A stretch of DNA of 64,000 bases from the NCBI GenBank assembly GCA_030063045.1, contig JAQSEB010000032.1:3100001-3164000 (forward strand), written 5' to 3'. Below are positions 30,957 to 42,414 of the stretch, in pieces; within the stretch, counting starts at the first letter, position 1; each line of letters starts with the position of its first letter. Under the pieces are notes generated by a model. The model was not told the origin of the DNA, ran no database searches, and worked only from the letters and a program-made list of their open reading frames with translations. The DNA comes from Pratylenchus scribneri (Eukaryota; Nematoda; Chromadorea; Rhabditida; Pratylenchidae). The position numbers and the translations under genes are program-made.

Positions 30957-31465
30957 ATGGAAAATATTTTGGTGGCAAAATGAGGAAAATTTATGAAAAT
31001 GAATGAAAATGAAAATAATGAAGAAGGAACAAAATTGGCTATGGTAAAACTAAGCTGGCATGGGAATGAAAGGGGATTTGGAGGAGTTTTGGGTAAAAGT
31101 AAATGCAAATTCAAACGGAGAAGAATACAGTGATTGGCCATAATATTGGATGCCAAAATGGACTCTGGAGGGGAAAGCTTGGCCATTGCAAGGGGCGAGG
31201 CCCCGGGAGGTTATTTGCTTGAGAGGGGATTTTGATGCAAATTGCCAGCGGCAAGATGGAAATGAAAGGAGGACCATTTAATAATGAGATTATTTGTTTG
31301 CCAACATTCTTCCACGCCCTTCATTGGCACCCTTCAATATTGAAATTGGAAAGTTTAAATTATTCTCACAAAAGAAATGATTGAAAAATATGAAATAATG
31401 TGGAAGAATAGTTCAATTGAAATTATGGCAAAAATTTTAAATTTAAATTATGAAAATTAACAAGG

Positions 31466-31800
31466 TAAGTGCTAATGCCTGGGCCATTCTTATCTATTGT
31501 CTCATAGCTCAGCAAGCAAATAGCCAATCTAGGAAGATAATATAGAATTTAAAAGCTCTATATGTCCTGAATAAGGTGGCCTAAATTTTTTATTAAAATT
31601 ATATATCGTTGAATGTAATAAACCCGAACTTTTTTTGGAAAAGCCTCGTTTTAGAAAGCACTTGAAATTTTCTTAAATCAATGTAGTTTTAGAGGACTTT
31701 TAAGGCTTGTCCTATCGCCTCCCCAAATTGGTTAATTTCTTCTCAAGCTATGTTCAAAAGAATGACCCATACCCCAGCAGATACTGAATAATGGTAATCA
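31466..31800. mobile_element. MITE-like element, family 2
   Basis: Shares AATGTAATAAACCCGAA and the CAAATTGGTTAATTTCTTCTC end with family-2 copies at 25425, 34268 and 61080. The left end has AGCAAATAGCCAATCTAGGA as its diverged inverted partner. Confidence 0.65.
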
Positions 31801-33339
31801 AACTTCTTATTTCATGAATGAGTAGCTAAATAAAATTAGTAATAATTATAATTCAACATTGAAAATTCTGATTTTATTAATAAAATATAATTATTTATTT
31901 ATATAATATTTCAATATCAAAAATATTTAGCAATTTGCAAACAATAGGCCATAAATTTTATTCAATTCCAAATATAATTCCATACTTGATGCCTTTCGAA
32001 TAATTTATGTAAAATCCATTTGGTTTGCACATTTCCCAAACTTTTCTGGCCATTATCCACTCGCCCTTCCACTTTTCACTAAAACTTGCCTCCCGTCCAT
32101 CCGTCCGTCCATCTTCCCTTGGCCAAAAGAGGGTGTCATTGAATGTGAATGCCACTAAAGAAAGGCAATAAAGAATAAACTGTGTGGAAGGGGGTATCTT
32201 CCTTTTCCATTTTTTGCAAACTCTTGCCGAGGATTACCCCCTTCTTCAATGGGCAATGGCCACTTTTCCTTTCCCCCTTGGCCACATTCCCCCGCTTAAC
32301 TCCCCCTTCCCTTCCCATTTCCCTTTCTTTTGTCCATCCCAATCCCATCCCATTCTTTTGGCCCCACCATTTCCATTCCAGTGCCAATCCCGACTCCATC
32401 ATCGCCCATCACAAACTGCAAAATAGTAGGCCAACTTACCACCCATTGCCGCCTTTCTTACACATTTTTGGGCCTTTGTCTTATGGCCATTCAATGGCCT
32501 CCAAAAATATTCTCTGCCTATCCAGGCGGCATAATTATTTCGGCGGGCCCATTTCCCCCACTGCTTTTTCCATCCATTCTTTCATTCCGTTAATAGCCGT
32601 CTTTTGGCCAATCTTTCAATGCTTTTTCACAATTTAAAACATCTCCAAATTATTCCGAAAATACTGCCAATTTATTTGGGAAGATTGTAAAAACAACCCT
32701 AATCCTCCTCCTCCTCCTCTCCCAAATGATGAATTGGAATCGTCCCTAATTCCCCTTCCATTCCCAATTAGGCATTTTCCTCTGGCCCTTGGCCAATTGG
32801 CCTCCTTTCTCCCTTCCTCCCAGTATTCATCCGAAAGGGAAAGGGGACAGCCAGATTTTTGCCTTTTCATTTATTCAAATTCCCTTTATCCAAATCGAGT
32901 GTTTGTTTGTTTGTGGTCAAAAGAGAATGGGACCCATAATTTGGCCAACAAATGTTGGGAAGGAGGAGTTTCACTGTCAAATATCCATCCCCTTTTCCAC
33001 TTATTTGCATAGTCAAGTGTGCGCCAAAATGCTAATGCAATCATCCCCCAATTCTCAATTCAAATTGGCGGTCAACAAAAGAGGCAGAAGGGAGGAATGG
33101 GTCATCCATTTCCATTTCAGTGTTGTCCTCGAAATAAATATAATTCGCGCATTTGACTATGGCCTGGCCTTATAAAAATTTGCATTTTCTTCCATCAAAA
33201 TATTTTAATATTTATTTTAGTTTAGAAAAATATTTAATTTGCTAAAAACACAGAAATTGCCAAAATGATTTATGATACAGAAATCTAACCTTTATATTCA
33301 ATTGAAAGATCTCATCAAAAAGCATCAAAATGATTATGT

Positions 33340-33540
33340 TTTCGCTTGGGTTTAACCAATTTTTACCTAATTTTGAACTGAAAAATCGAAATCGGTTCAA
33401 ACCGTTTAATAGCCTTTAATTTTGACCATAATCATTACAAATTATATACCATTTAATGCGTCTTAATTAGTTTTATCCAATTATTCTTATGATTTGAGAA
33501 TATTGGACAAATCTTTAAAAATCATTATAATTATCTTAGC
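33340..33540. repeat. Dispersed repeat family 3
   Basis: Contains CGGTTCAAACCGTTTAATAG and the family core TTACAAATTATATACCATTT followed by AATGCGTC, as at 14105-14260 and 55850-56105. Confidence 0.6.
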
Positions 33541-34267
33541 GTTAGGAGGTACTCTTTTTTTTTGACAATTCAATGCTTTTTTTCGGTAAATTTAATATAT
33601 AATACTTGTAATTTTATGTCATTTCCTTATCACAAAATTCATATAATAATTTTAATTATCAAAAGAAAATGCCTTAGAGGGTCCAAGTCCAAAGGCCACA
33701 TTTTTCTGCTGCCGATGGCGTCCCGGCGACTGTACAAAAAATAACATCCAATTTTCATTCATTCCATTATTATTATTTCCCCACATTTTTCATTCATTCA
33801 TTCAGAATCATTTATTTCTTCCTTCCATTTTTGCTCGCTAAACCCCAATCGGCCTTTCCCCCACCCCGTTTTGATTTCTTTTTTTACAACGAAAGAAGGC
33901 GGACAAGCCATTAATTTGGTTTGTCCCCCAATTCTCTTTATCAATGCAATTCATTCATTCAATAGAATAGATTTATTCCAATCCCCCACCACTTTCGTAT
34001 CGATAACGGGGCCACACGCCCAATACAATGTCCCCACAACTGTTGTTTTGTTTTATTTGGGAGAAAAATTGGAGGAGTGGCGGAAAGTAGTAGGGGGCAA
34101 ATCAAGGCGAAAATATAATTGTGGTTGGTGATTGTGTTGCCCCCGGCCATAAGTATTAGGTGATATTATCGAATGAAATCGAATCGACCACTTTTCGCAT
34201 TTGCCTCTTGCGTATTTAATTGGGAATGGCGAACAAAATTGGCAAGATACCAAAGTCCGGAGGGTAG

Positions 34268-34640
34268 AAGATAATTGAGTACCTTCAATTGATTACCTGC
34301 ATTAGTTTTGGGCCATATTTCAGCAAGGCAATAACCAATTCAGGAATGCGATATGTTATTGAAAAAATCAGAGTTTCCTCTACAAAGTGGTCATAAAATT
34401 ATTGTGAATTTCACTATTTTAAAAAGATGATCTTTATTAGAATGTAATAAACCCATATTTTTAAAAAGAAAGCCGTTTATTTTAAAAGCTTTTCAGTTTA
34501 AGTGAAATTAATGAAGCCACTTTTTTGAACACATTTAGGGCTTTCGAATGACCTTTTTCCTTCCAAAATTGCTTGCTTCCTTGTTGAGTTATGACAAAAA
34601 GAAAGGCACAGGTACTCAATCAGTGGTATTCAATTGTCTC
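34268..34640. mobile_element. MITE-like element, family 2
   Basis: About 370 bp. Left AAGGCAATAACCAATTCAGG mirrors right AAAATTGCTTGCTTCCTTG; the centre has AATGTAATAAACCC and AAGCCACTTTTTTGAACAC as in the 61080 copy. Together with the 1.32-kb array it dominates this flank. Confidence 0.7.
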
Positions 34641-34930
34641 ATTTCGCCTACCGTAATATTGAATTCACTCAATCAATCAGTCCGATCTGAAGAGGATTAA
34701 AACCCCTATGAAGGAAAGGAAAGAGGGCAACCACCTTGCAATTTATTCCCCTAAAATAAGAAAAATAGCTTGGAGAATTTTTTACTCCCTTCCAAATTCC
34801 GGAACTATTATTATAGAATTTGTAATTTCCAAAAGTGAAAGAAGGACCCTTAATATTGTAGTCAGCTCTTAAAGTTAAGGCTTATTCTATGTTTAGAGCT
34901 AGCTAGGGTTTAAAGATTTTAAGAAAAAAA

Positions 34931-37900
34931 CTAGACCCGGGGGCAAGCCCCGGGTCTAGTTATTTTTAACAGCCATCATGTAGTGTGGTGGTGATTATGT
35001 TTGTTCAGTATTTAAAAACCTTTTCCTAGAGTTGTACATTTTTTGTTGTTTAGGGGGGCTTCGCCCCCCTTTTGGAGGGTTTAGGGGCTCCGCCCCCTTT
35101 AGGCGCGAGCTAAGCGAGCGCGACTTATTCATGAAATAAATTAATAATATATATCAATGAAGGATGTAAATTCTGAATTTAATATTATTTTTTTTATAAA
35201 GTTGCATGGCAACAAAATTGTGCTTAGCAACTTTTTTGCGCAACTTTAAAAAAATCCCAAAAATTTGGATTTAAGATATTTTTACTTATATTATTCTATT
35301 ACATCAAAATTTTTCTACAGAACTTTGCGGAATTTAATAAAAATTTTTAAGAAATATTTTCATTCTTTATAGATTAGATATAAAAATACACTTTTAATAA
35401 TATAAAACTTATACTTCATAATTATTTATTTTTTTTCGGTTTGTACTTTCTCGTTGGTCAGGGGGGTTAGGGGGAGGGGTCCGCTACGCTCGGCCTCGGC
35501 TCCCTCCGCTCGGTCGGCCCGCTCCGCGGGCCTCCCTCGCTCCGGGAGCCTCGGCCTCGCTTCGCTACCCCCTCCCCCTCCCCCCTGAAACCCCCCACAC
35601 CCCCACCCACGAACAGCCGGCGCGCTTCGCGCGCCCCCATAGCTCGCTTCGCTCGCTCACTTTACCCAACATTATAATTTTGTTCATATTTATTAGTTTT
35701 TCCCACCTCTGAGTCATTTTTGGTGCTTCGCCCCTCATTTTAGTCATTTTTTGGTATTCGCGCGCTGCGCGCGCGCTTGCAGCGCGAGCTAAGCGAGCCC
35801 AATCATCATCATTTTACTCAGTTTTTCATGGGCTTTCGAATGGTATATCACATGACATATAAAAATGTTCCATTCGAAAAATCTCGATTTTGGCACTTTG
35901 TGCCGAACTTTCGAGACCGGCACAACTCTGTGGCATGTTGTCCAAATTTCGAGATCGATAGCTCATTCGACGCGCCTTTCAAAACTGCACAATATATGTC
36001 GGGCGCACGTTAGCGCGCTGAAAGCGCACCGAGTTATGGTCGAAAAACCTCAAAAAATATGGGTTTTAAACCGTTTTTGAAAATTTCAAGGAGAGGTCGT
36101 AACGGTGCCGTGAAAAATCTTTCTGTTTAAATTGTTGCGCACATGTCCAAGAATCTTTGGGCAAAATTTCAGCCCAATCGTATGGTTGCGCATTGAGATA
36201 AAATTCGAGATGTGCCGCACCCCCCACAGAATTTACTGAAGGGTTTAAACTAGACCCGGGGGCAAGCCCCGGGTCTAGTTATTTTTAACAGCCATCATGT
36301 AGTGTGGTGGTGATTATGTTTGTTCAGTATTTAAAAACCTTTTCCTAGAGTTGTACATTTTTTGTTGTTTAGGGGGGCTTCGCCCCCCTTTTGGAGGGTT
36401 TAGGGGCTCCGCCCCCTTTAGGCGCGAGCTAAGCGAGCGCGACTTATTCATGAAATAAATTAATAATATATATCAATGAAGGATGTAAATTCTGAATTTA
36501 ATATTATTTTTTTTATAAAGTTGCATGGCAACAAAATTGTGCTTAGCAACTTTTTTGCGCAACTTTAAAAAAATCCCAAAAATTTGGATTTAAGATATTT
36601 TTACTTATATTATTCTATTACATCAAAATTTTTCTACAGAACTTTGCGGAATTTAATAAAAATTTTTAAGAAATATTTTCATTCTTTATAGATTAGATAT
36701 AAAAATACACTTTTAATAATATAAAACTTATACTTCATAATTATTTATTTTTTTTCGGTTTGTACTTTCTCGTTGGTCAGGGGGGTTAGGGGGAGGGGTC
36801 CGCTACGCTCGGCCTCGGCTCCCTCCGCTCGGTCGGCCCGCTCCGCGGGCCTCCCTCGCTCCGGGAGCCTCGGCCTCGCTTCGCTACCCCCTCCCCCTCC
36901 CCCCTGAAACCCCCCACACCCCCACCCACGAACAGCCGGCGCGCTTCGCGCGCCCCCATAGCTCGCTTCGCTCGCTCACTTTACCCAACATTATAATTTT
37001 GTTCATATTTATTAGTTTTTCCCACCTCTGAGTCATTTTTGGTGCTTCGCCCCTCATTTTAGTCATTTTTTGGTATTCGCGCGCTGCGCGCGCGCTTGCA
37101 GCGCGAGCTAAGCGAGCCCAATCATCATCATTTTACTCAGTTTTTCATGGGCTTTCGAATGGTATATCACATGACATATAAAAATGTTCCATTCGAAAAA
37201 TCTCGATTTTGGCACTTTGTGCCGAACTTTCGAGACCGGCACAACTCTGTGGCATGTTGTCCAAATTTCGAGATCGATAGCTCATTCGACGCGCCTTTCA
37301 AAACTGCACAATATATGTCGGGCGCACGTTAGCGCGCTGAAAGCGCACCGAGTTATGGTCGAAAAACCTCAAAAAATATGGGTTTTAAACCGTTTTTGAA
37401 AATTTCAAGGAGAGGTCGTAACGGTGCCGTGAAAAATCTTTCTGTTTAAATTGTTGCGCACATGTCCAAGAATCTTTGGGCAAAATTTCAGCCCAATCGT
37501 ATGGTTGCGCATTGAGATAAAATTCGAGATGTGCCGCACCCCCCACAGAATTTACTGAAGGGTTTAAAACTAGACCCGGGGGCAAGCCCCGGGTCTAGTT
37601 ATTTTTAACAGCCATCATGTAGTGTGGTGGTGATTATGTTTGTTCAGTATTTAAAAACCTTTTCCTAGAGTTGTACATTTTTTGTTGTTTAGGGGGGCTT
37701 CGCCCCCCTTTTGGAGGGTTTAGGGGCTCCGCCCCCTTTAGGCGCGAGCTAAGCGAGCGCGACTTATTCATGAAATAAATTAATAATATATATCAATGAA
37801 GGATGTAAATTCTGAATTTAATATTATTTTTTTTATAAAGTTGCATGGCAACAAAATTGTGCTTAGCAACTTTTTTGCGCAACTTTAAAAAAATCCCAAA

Positions 37901-40206
37901 AATTTGGATTTAAGATATTTTTACTTATATTATTCTATTACATCAAAATTTTTCTACAGAACTTTGCGGAATTTAATAAAAATTTTTAAGAAATATTTTC
38001 ATTCTTTATAGATTAGATATAAAAATACACTTTTAATAATATAAAACTTATACTTCATAATTATTTATTTTTTTTCGGTTTGTACTTTCTCGTTGGTCAG
38101 GGGGGTTAGGGGGAGGGGTCCGCTACGCTCGGCCTCGGCTCCCTCCGCTCGGTCGGCCCGCTCCGCGGGCCTCCCTCGCTCCGGGAGCCTCGGCCTCGCT
38201 TCGCTACCCCCTCCCCCTCCCCCCTGAAACCCCCCACACCCCCACCCACGAACAGCCGGCGCGCTTCGCGCGCCCCCATAGCTCGCTTCGCTCGCTCACT
38301 TTACCCAACATTATAATTTTGTTCATATTTATTAGTTTTTCCCACCTCTGAGTCATTTTTGGTGCTTCGCCCCTCATTTTAGTCATTTTTTGGTATTCGC
38401 GCGCTGCGCGCGCGCTTGCAGCGCGAGCTAAGCGAGCCCAATCATCATCATTTTACTCAGTTTTTCATGGGCTTTCGAATGGTATATCACATGACATATA
38501 AAAATGTTCCATTCGAAAAATCTCGATTTTGGCACTTTGTGCCGAACTTTCGAGACCGGCACAACTCTGTGGCATGTTGTCCAAATTTCGAGATCGATAG
38601 CTCATTCGACGCGCCTTTCAAAACTGCACAATATATGTCGGGCGCACGTTAGCGCGCTGAAAGCGCACCGAGTTATGGTCGAAAAACCTCAAAAAATATG
38701 GGTTTTAAACCGTTTTTGAAAATTTCAAGGAGAGGTCGTAACGGTGCCGTGAAAAATCTTTCTGTTTAAATTGTTGCGCACATGTCCAAGAATCTTTGGG
38801 CAAAATTTCAGCCCAATCGTATGGTTGCGCATTGAGATAAAATTCGAGATGTGCCGCACCCCCCACAGAATTTACTGAAGGGTTTAAACTAGACCCGGGG
38901 GCAAGCCCCGGGTCTAGTTATTTTTAACAGCCATCATGTAGTGTGGTGGTGATTATGTTTGTTCAGTATTTAAAAACCTTTTCCTAGAGTTGTACATTTT
39001 TTGTTGTTTAGGGGGGCTTCGCCCCCCTTTTGGAGGGTTTAGGGGCTCCGCCCCCTTTAGGCGCGAGCTAAGCGAGCGCGACTTATTCATGAAATAAATT
39101 AATAATATATATCAATGAAGGATGTAAATTCTGAATTTAATATTATTTTTTTTATAAAGTTGCATGGCAACAAAATTGTGCTTAGCAACTTTTTTGCGCA
39201 ACTTTAAAAAAATCCCAAAAATTTGGATTTAAGATATTTTTACTTATATTATTCTATTACATCAAAATTTTTCTACAGAACTTTGCGGAATTTAATAAAA
39301 ATTTTTAAGAAATATTTTCATTCTTTATAGATTAGATATAAAAATACACTTTTAATAATATAAAACTTATACTTCATAATTATTTATTTTTTTTCGGTTT
39401 GTACTTTCTCGTTGGTCAGGGGGGTTAGGGGGAGGGGTCCGCTACGCTCGGCCTCGGCTCCCTCCGCTCGGTCGGCCCGCTCCGCGGGCCTCCCTCGCTC
39501 CGGGAGCCTCGGCCTCGCTTCGCTACCCCCTCCCCCTCCCCCCTGAAACCCCCCACACCCCCACCCACGAACAGCCGGCGCGCTTCGCGCGCCCCCATAG
39601 CTCGCTTCGCTCGCTCACTTTACCCAACATTATAATTTTGTTCATATTTATTAGTTTTTCCCACCTCTGAGTCATTTTTGGTGCTTCGCCCCTCATTTTA
39701 GTCATTTTTTGGTATTCGCGCGCTGCGCGCGCGCTTGCAGCGCGAGCTAAGCGAGCCCAATCATCATCATTTTACTCAGTTTTTCATGGGCTTTCGAATG
39801 GTATATCACATGACATATAAAAATGTTCCATTCGAAAAATCTCGATTTTGGCACTTTGTGCCGAACTTTCGAGACCGGCACAACTCTGTGGCATGTTGTC
39901 CAAATTTCGAGATCGATAGCTCATTCGACGCGCCTTTCAAAACTGCACAATATATGTCGGGCGCACGTTAGCGCGCTGAAAGCGCACCGAGTTATGGTCG
40001 AAAAACCTCAAAAAATATGGGTTTTAAACCGTTTTTGAAAATTTCAAGGAGAGGTCGTAACGGTGCCGTGAAAAATCTTTCTGTTTAAATTGTTGCGCAC
40101 ATGTCCAAGAATCTTTGGGCAAAATTTCAGCCCAATCGTATGGTTGCGCATTGAGATAAAATTCGAGATGTGCCGCACCCCCCACAGAATTTACTGAAGG
40201 GTTTAA
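34931..40206. repeat. Four tandem copies of a 1.32-kb GC-palindrome unit
   Basis: Units start at 34931, 36250, 37570 and 38889 (periods 1319, 1320, 1319 bp) and look identical except for one extra A at the 37569 junction. Each begins with a perfect hairpin (CTAGACCCGGGG ... CCCCGGGTCTAG, loop GCAAG). Each also holds several GC-rich stem-loops in an otherwise AT-rich background, for example GGGGGGCTTCGCCCCCC at 35053-35069 and the word GCGCGAGCTAAGCGAGC twice per unit. Each unit has small open frames (60-78 codons) repeated four times, with no family resemblance. Head-to-tail order, the terminal hairpin ending in CTAG on the minus strand and an adjoining T-run are reminiscent of rolling-circle (Helitron-like) units, but typical Helitron ends are not met. 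Could also be a recent segmental amplification or an assembly effect. Confidence 0.93.
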
Positions 40207-40821
40207 TTTTCGCCTCCCCCTTTACTTTTTTAGATTACGGAAGTAATTTTAAATTCCCAAAATTACCTCACATCCAAATCCAATCCAATTCATCCTTCAA
40301 ACAAATCCTCCATTTTCTTCCAAAGAATATCGGTTTATTGCGGTTCGAACTAGGGTTGCGCTCCCGAGGGTCGGGGGCGAGTTGGACGGGGGCGGGGGTG
40401 ATCGGGGGTGGCACCTTCGGGGGCGGGGACGGGGGTGACCTTGACGGGGACCCCCGCGGGGATCCCCGCGGGGGTACGGGGTTGACCAAAATTTTTTAAA
40501 AAGTCTTATTTTTCAAAAAAAAAAATTTCTGAAGAAAAATTTATTAAAATTTTAATAAATTATAAGCGCAAATAAATTTTAATTCATAATTCATTCAATC
40601 TCCTCTTCGATTTCTTCCTGTTCTGGATCATTTGAATTTGTTGGTGCCAGTTACACACGGTTGGGATCATTATCATTAGCGTCTCAGTGATTTTGAATTT
40701 GAAGAGCTTTAGCTCATGAGTCATCAGCCAATTTACTAATTTAAATTAAATGATATAGTGCATTTAATAGCCCTAAGTATCGGCTATCCAATGATATATT
40801 GAACTTACAAACTGTAATGGT

Positions 40822-41685
40822 TAGGGCTGGCAAAAATAGTTGCCAAAAATCGCAAAATAGTTAACTAGAATAGTTGCCAAAAATCGCAAAATAGTTACAT
40901 AAATAGTTGCAAAAACCCAAAATAGTGACAAAAATTTCAAAAAAAGTTACAATTTTTTATCGAAATAAAAGGTTAAAAATAGAAAAGAGATTTAAAAAAT
41001 TCATTGATCAATGATCAGATCGTTCTTGGTTATAATTGCAAATCAGATACATTTCGAGATTATTAATGTTGAAACTCATTCGATTATCAGCCAAAATAGA
41101 CTTATACATAGAGAAAGAACGCTCAACATCACAAGATGTGAGTGGTGAATATTTGTAAAATTTGTCGTTTTTCCTTTTCTGAAACTCGAAGAAGGGCACG
41201 TCTATGCTTCAATGTTTCATTGTGTTGTTTTAAATGACCAAATAGTATTGTAGAACAATTTTGTTGAATAACCTTTTGTTGAACAAATTCCCGTTGTCTA
41301 TTGGTCGTTGTAAATTTTATATAAACCTGTTGTTGACACGCTTCACAATAAATCCCTTTACCCTCTTTGGTAGTATTGATTGTATAAACTGAATTTCCAT
41401 TTAATCGATCAATCCACTGGCGAAACAATGCATATTTTGTATTATTTGGTGGCATTTTTAAGAAATTTCCAAAAAAAGTTATATAAAATAGTTGTTTTGG
41501 GCTGAAATAGTGATCAAATAGTTAAATAGTTGCAAAGGTAGCAAAATAGTTAAAAATAGTGAAAAAAGTTGAAAAAAAGTTCAATATTTTGGGCTCAAAC
41601 CAAGTTAGATATGTTTTTTATTGCGTTTTTATGCATAAATAATGCTCCGCATAAAATAGTTAAATAACTATATTTGCCAGCCCTA
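40822..41685 (-). mobile_element. hAT transposon, internally deleted (inner of nest)
   Basis: 864-bp element with TIRs TAGGGCTGGCAAA / TTTGCCAGCCCTA and a perfect 8-bp target duplication GTAATGGT (40814-40821 and 41686-41693). Subterminal regions carry many AAATAGTTGC words in both orientations, possible transposase-binding repeats. The interior retains only the two ends of a transposase gene. Confidence 0.93.
41008..41455 (-). pseudogene. hAT transposase remnant with large internal deletion
   Basis: An N-terminal frame (41455 down to 41129) has a BED-like zinc-finger pattern (YCEACQQQ with CxxC, then HLKQHNETLKH). It runs into an overlapping frame (41199 down to 41008) that gives the hAT C-terminal dimerisation block, SPLTSCDVERSFSMYKSIL and NINNLEMYLICNYN. 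Full-length relatives are several hundred residues; here about 110 residues abut the last 60 in a different frame, so the catalytic middle is gone. It looks related to the hAT lineage that includes CGGBP1-like proteins. Non-functional. Confidence 0.85.
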
Positions 41686-42414
41686 GTAATGGTTTTGCCA
41701 AAATGGCCCTAGATGCCTAGATACACAAACAATTTTTCTAAATTTTTGGCCTCATCTTGGCCAAAGTTTTGAAGTTTTGGATGATCATTATACCATTGGA
41801 TAGCCAAGATTTGGGACTATTAAATATACTTTAGGTCATTTAAATTGGTTAATTGGCTGATGAGCTAATAAGGCTCGTCAAAATCGATGAGATTGGTGGC
41901 GAGATGCTAATGTCCCTCGCTGGTTTTTGTTTTTTCACCTTACACATCATCCAAATTTGCTTTAACAAATAAAATTTGACGGACATTTTTTGCCGGAAAG
42001 TCTTATATAAATCTTCAATATGGCATGATATGATTATAAGGATGTCAGATTCTTGATTAGCACCCTAAATTAACCATAGAAAGTGATTTTGTGGGGTCTA
42101 TTATCCATAACAGAAGATTATCAAGAGCCGCGCAGCGAAAAAATTAACCAAAAATGGCCGCGCAGCGAAAAATTCTTAATGAAAATTTAAAAATCCTACA
42201 AAAATCTGCTAAAAATTTCCTTTCATATTGCATTTTCCTTGAAAAATCCAATAATATGGGGTATATGTTCACCCCCGTACCCCCGCGGGGGTGGAGGTTC
42301 GGGGGGCGGGAGTGATCGGGGGTGGACCTTCGGGGGTGGGACGGGGGTGAAACTCAAACCCCCGCGGGGGCCCCCGTCGGGAGTGACCCCCGCGGGGACG
42401 GGAGCGCAACCCTA

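Larger units (their letters stand above)
30957..34930. other. Gene-poor intergenic block
   Basis: No gene recognised in about 4 kb. Identified content: two family-2 MITE-like copies and one family-3 repeat (listed separately), plus pyrimidine-rich stretches at 32170-32640 and 32700-33000 that open long frames without domain similarity. Confidence 0.5.
40689..41886. mobile_element. Foldback element (middle of nest)
   Basis: Imperfect inverted arms of about 110 bp. Left contains GCTCATGAGTCATCAGCCAA and GGCTATCCAATGATATA; right contains ATTGGCTGATGAGC and ATACCATTGGATAGCC as their reverse complements. The arms are now separated by a hAT insertion. A related palindrome lies at 45497-45797. No coding capacity apart from the insert. 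Confidence 0.72.
40351..42414. mobile_element. hAT-like non-autonomous element (outer of nest)
   Basis: 2064-bp element with exact 16-bp terminal inverted repeats (TAGGGTTGCGCTCCCG / CGGGAGCGCAACCCTA) and a perfect 8-bp target duplication GTTCGAAC at 40343-40350 and 42415-42422. TAGGG-type termini and an 8-bp duplication are hallmarks of the hAT superfamily. Just inside the ends are GC-rich G-runs that match each other in direct, not inverted, orientation (about 40385-40480 and 42300-42400, sharing GTGATCGGGGGTGG and ACCTTCGGGGG). No transposase of its own is visible; the interior holds another two nested elements. Confidence 0.88.

Noticed and set aside
35565..36080. 60-, 78- and 71-codon frames repeated in each 1.32-kb unit
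   Set aside because: They overlap GC palindromes on both strands, lack similarity and codon bias; most likely by-products of the GC-rich repeats.
34931..40206. Bacterial, plastid or symbiont insertion suggested by GCGAGCTAAGCGAGC words
   Set aside because: No bacterial gene is present,and the flanks and most of the unit are AT-rich host-like DNA.
40342..40352. tRNA B-box-like GGTTCGAAC
   Set aside because: It is the hAT target duplication plus one flanking base; no A box or cloverleaf fits on either side.
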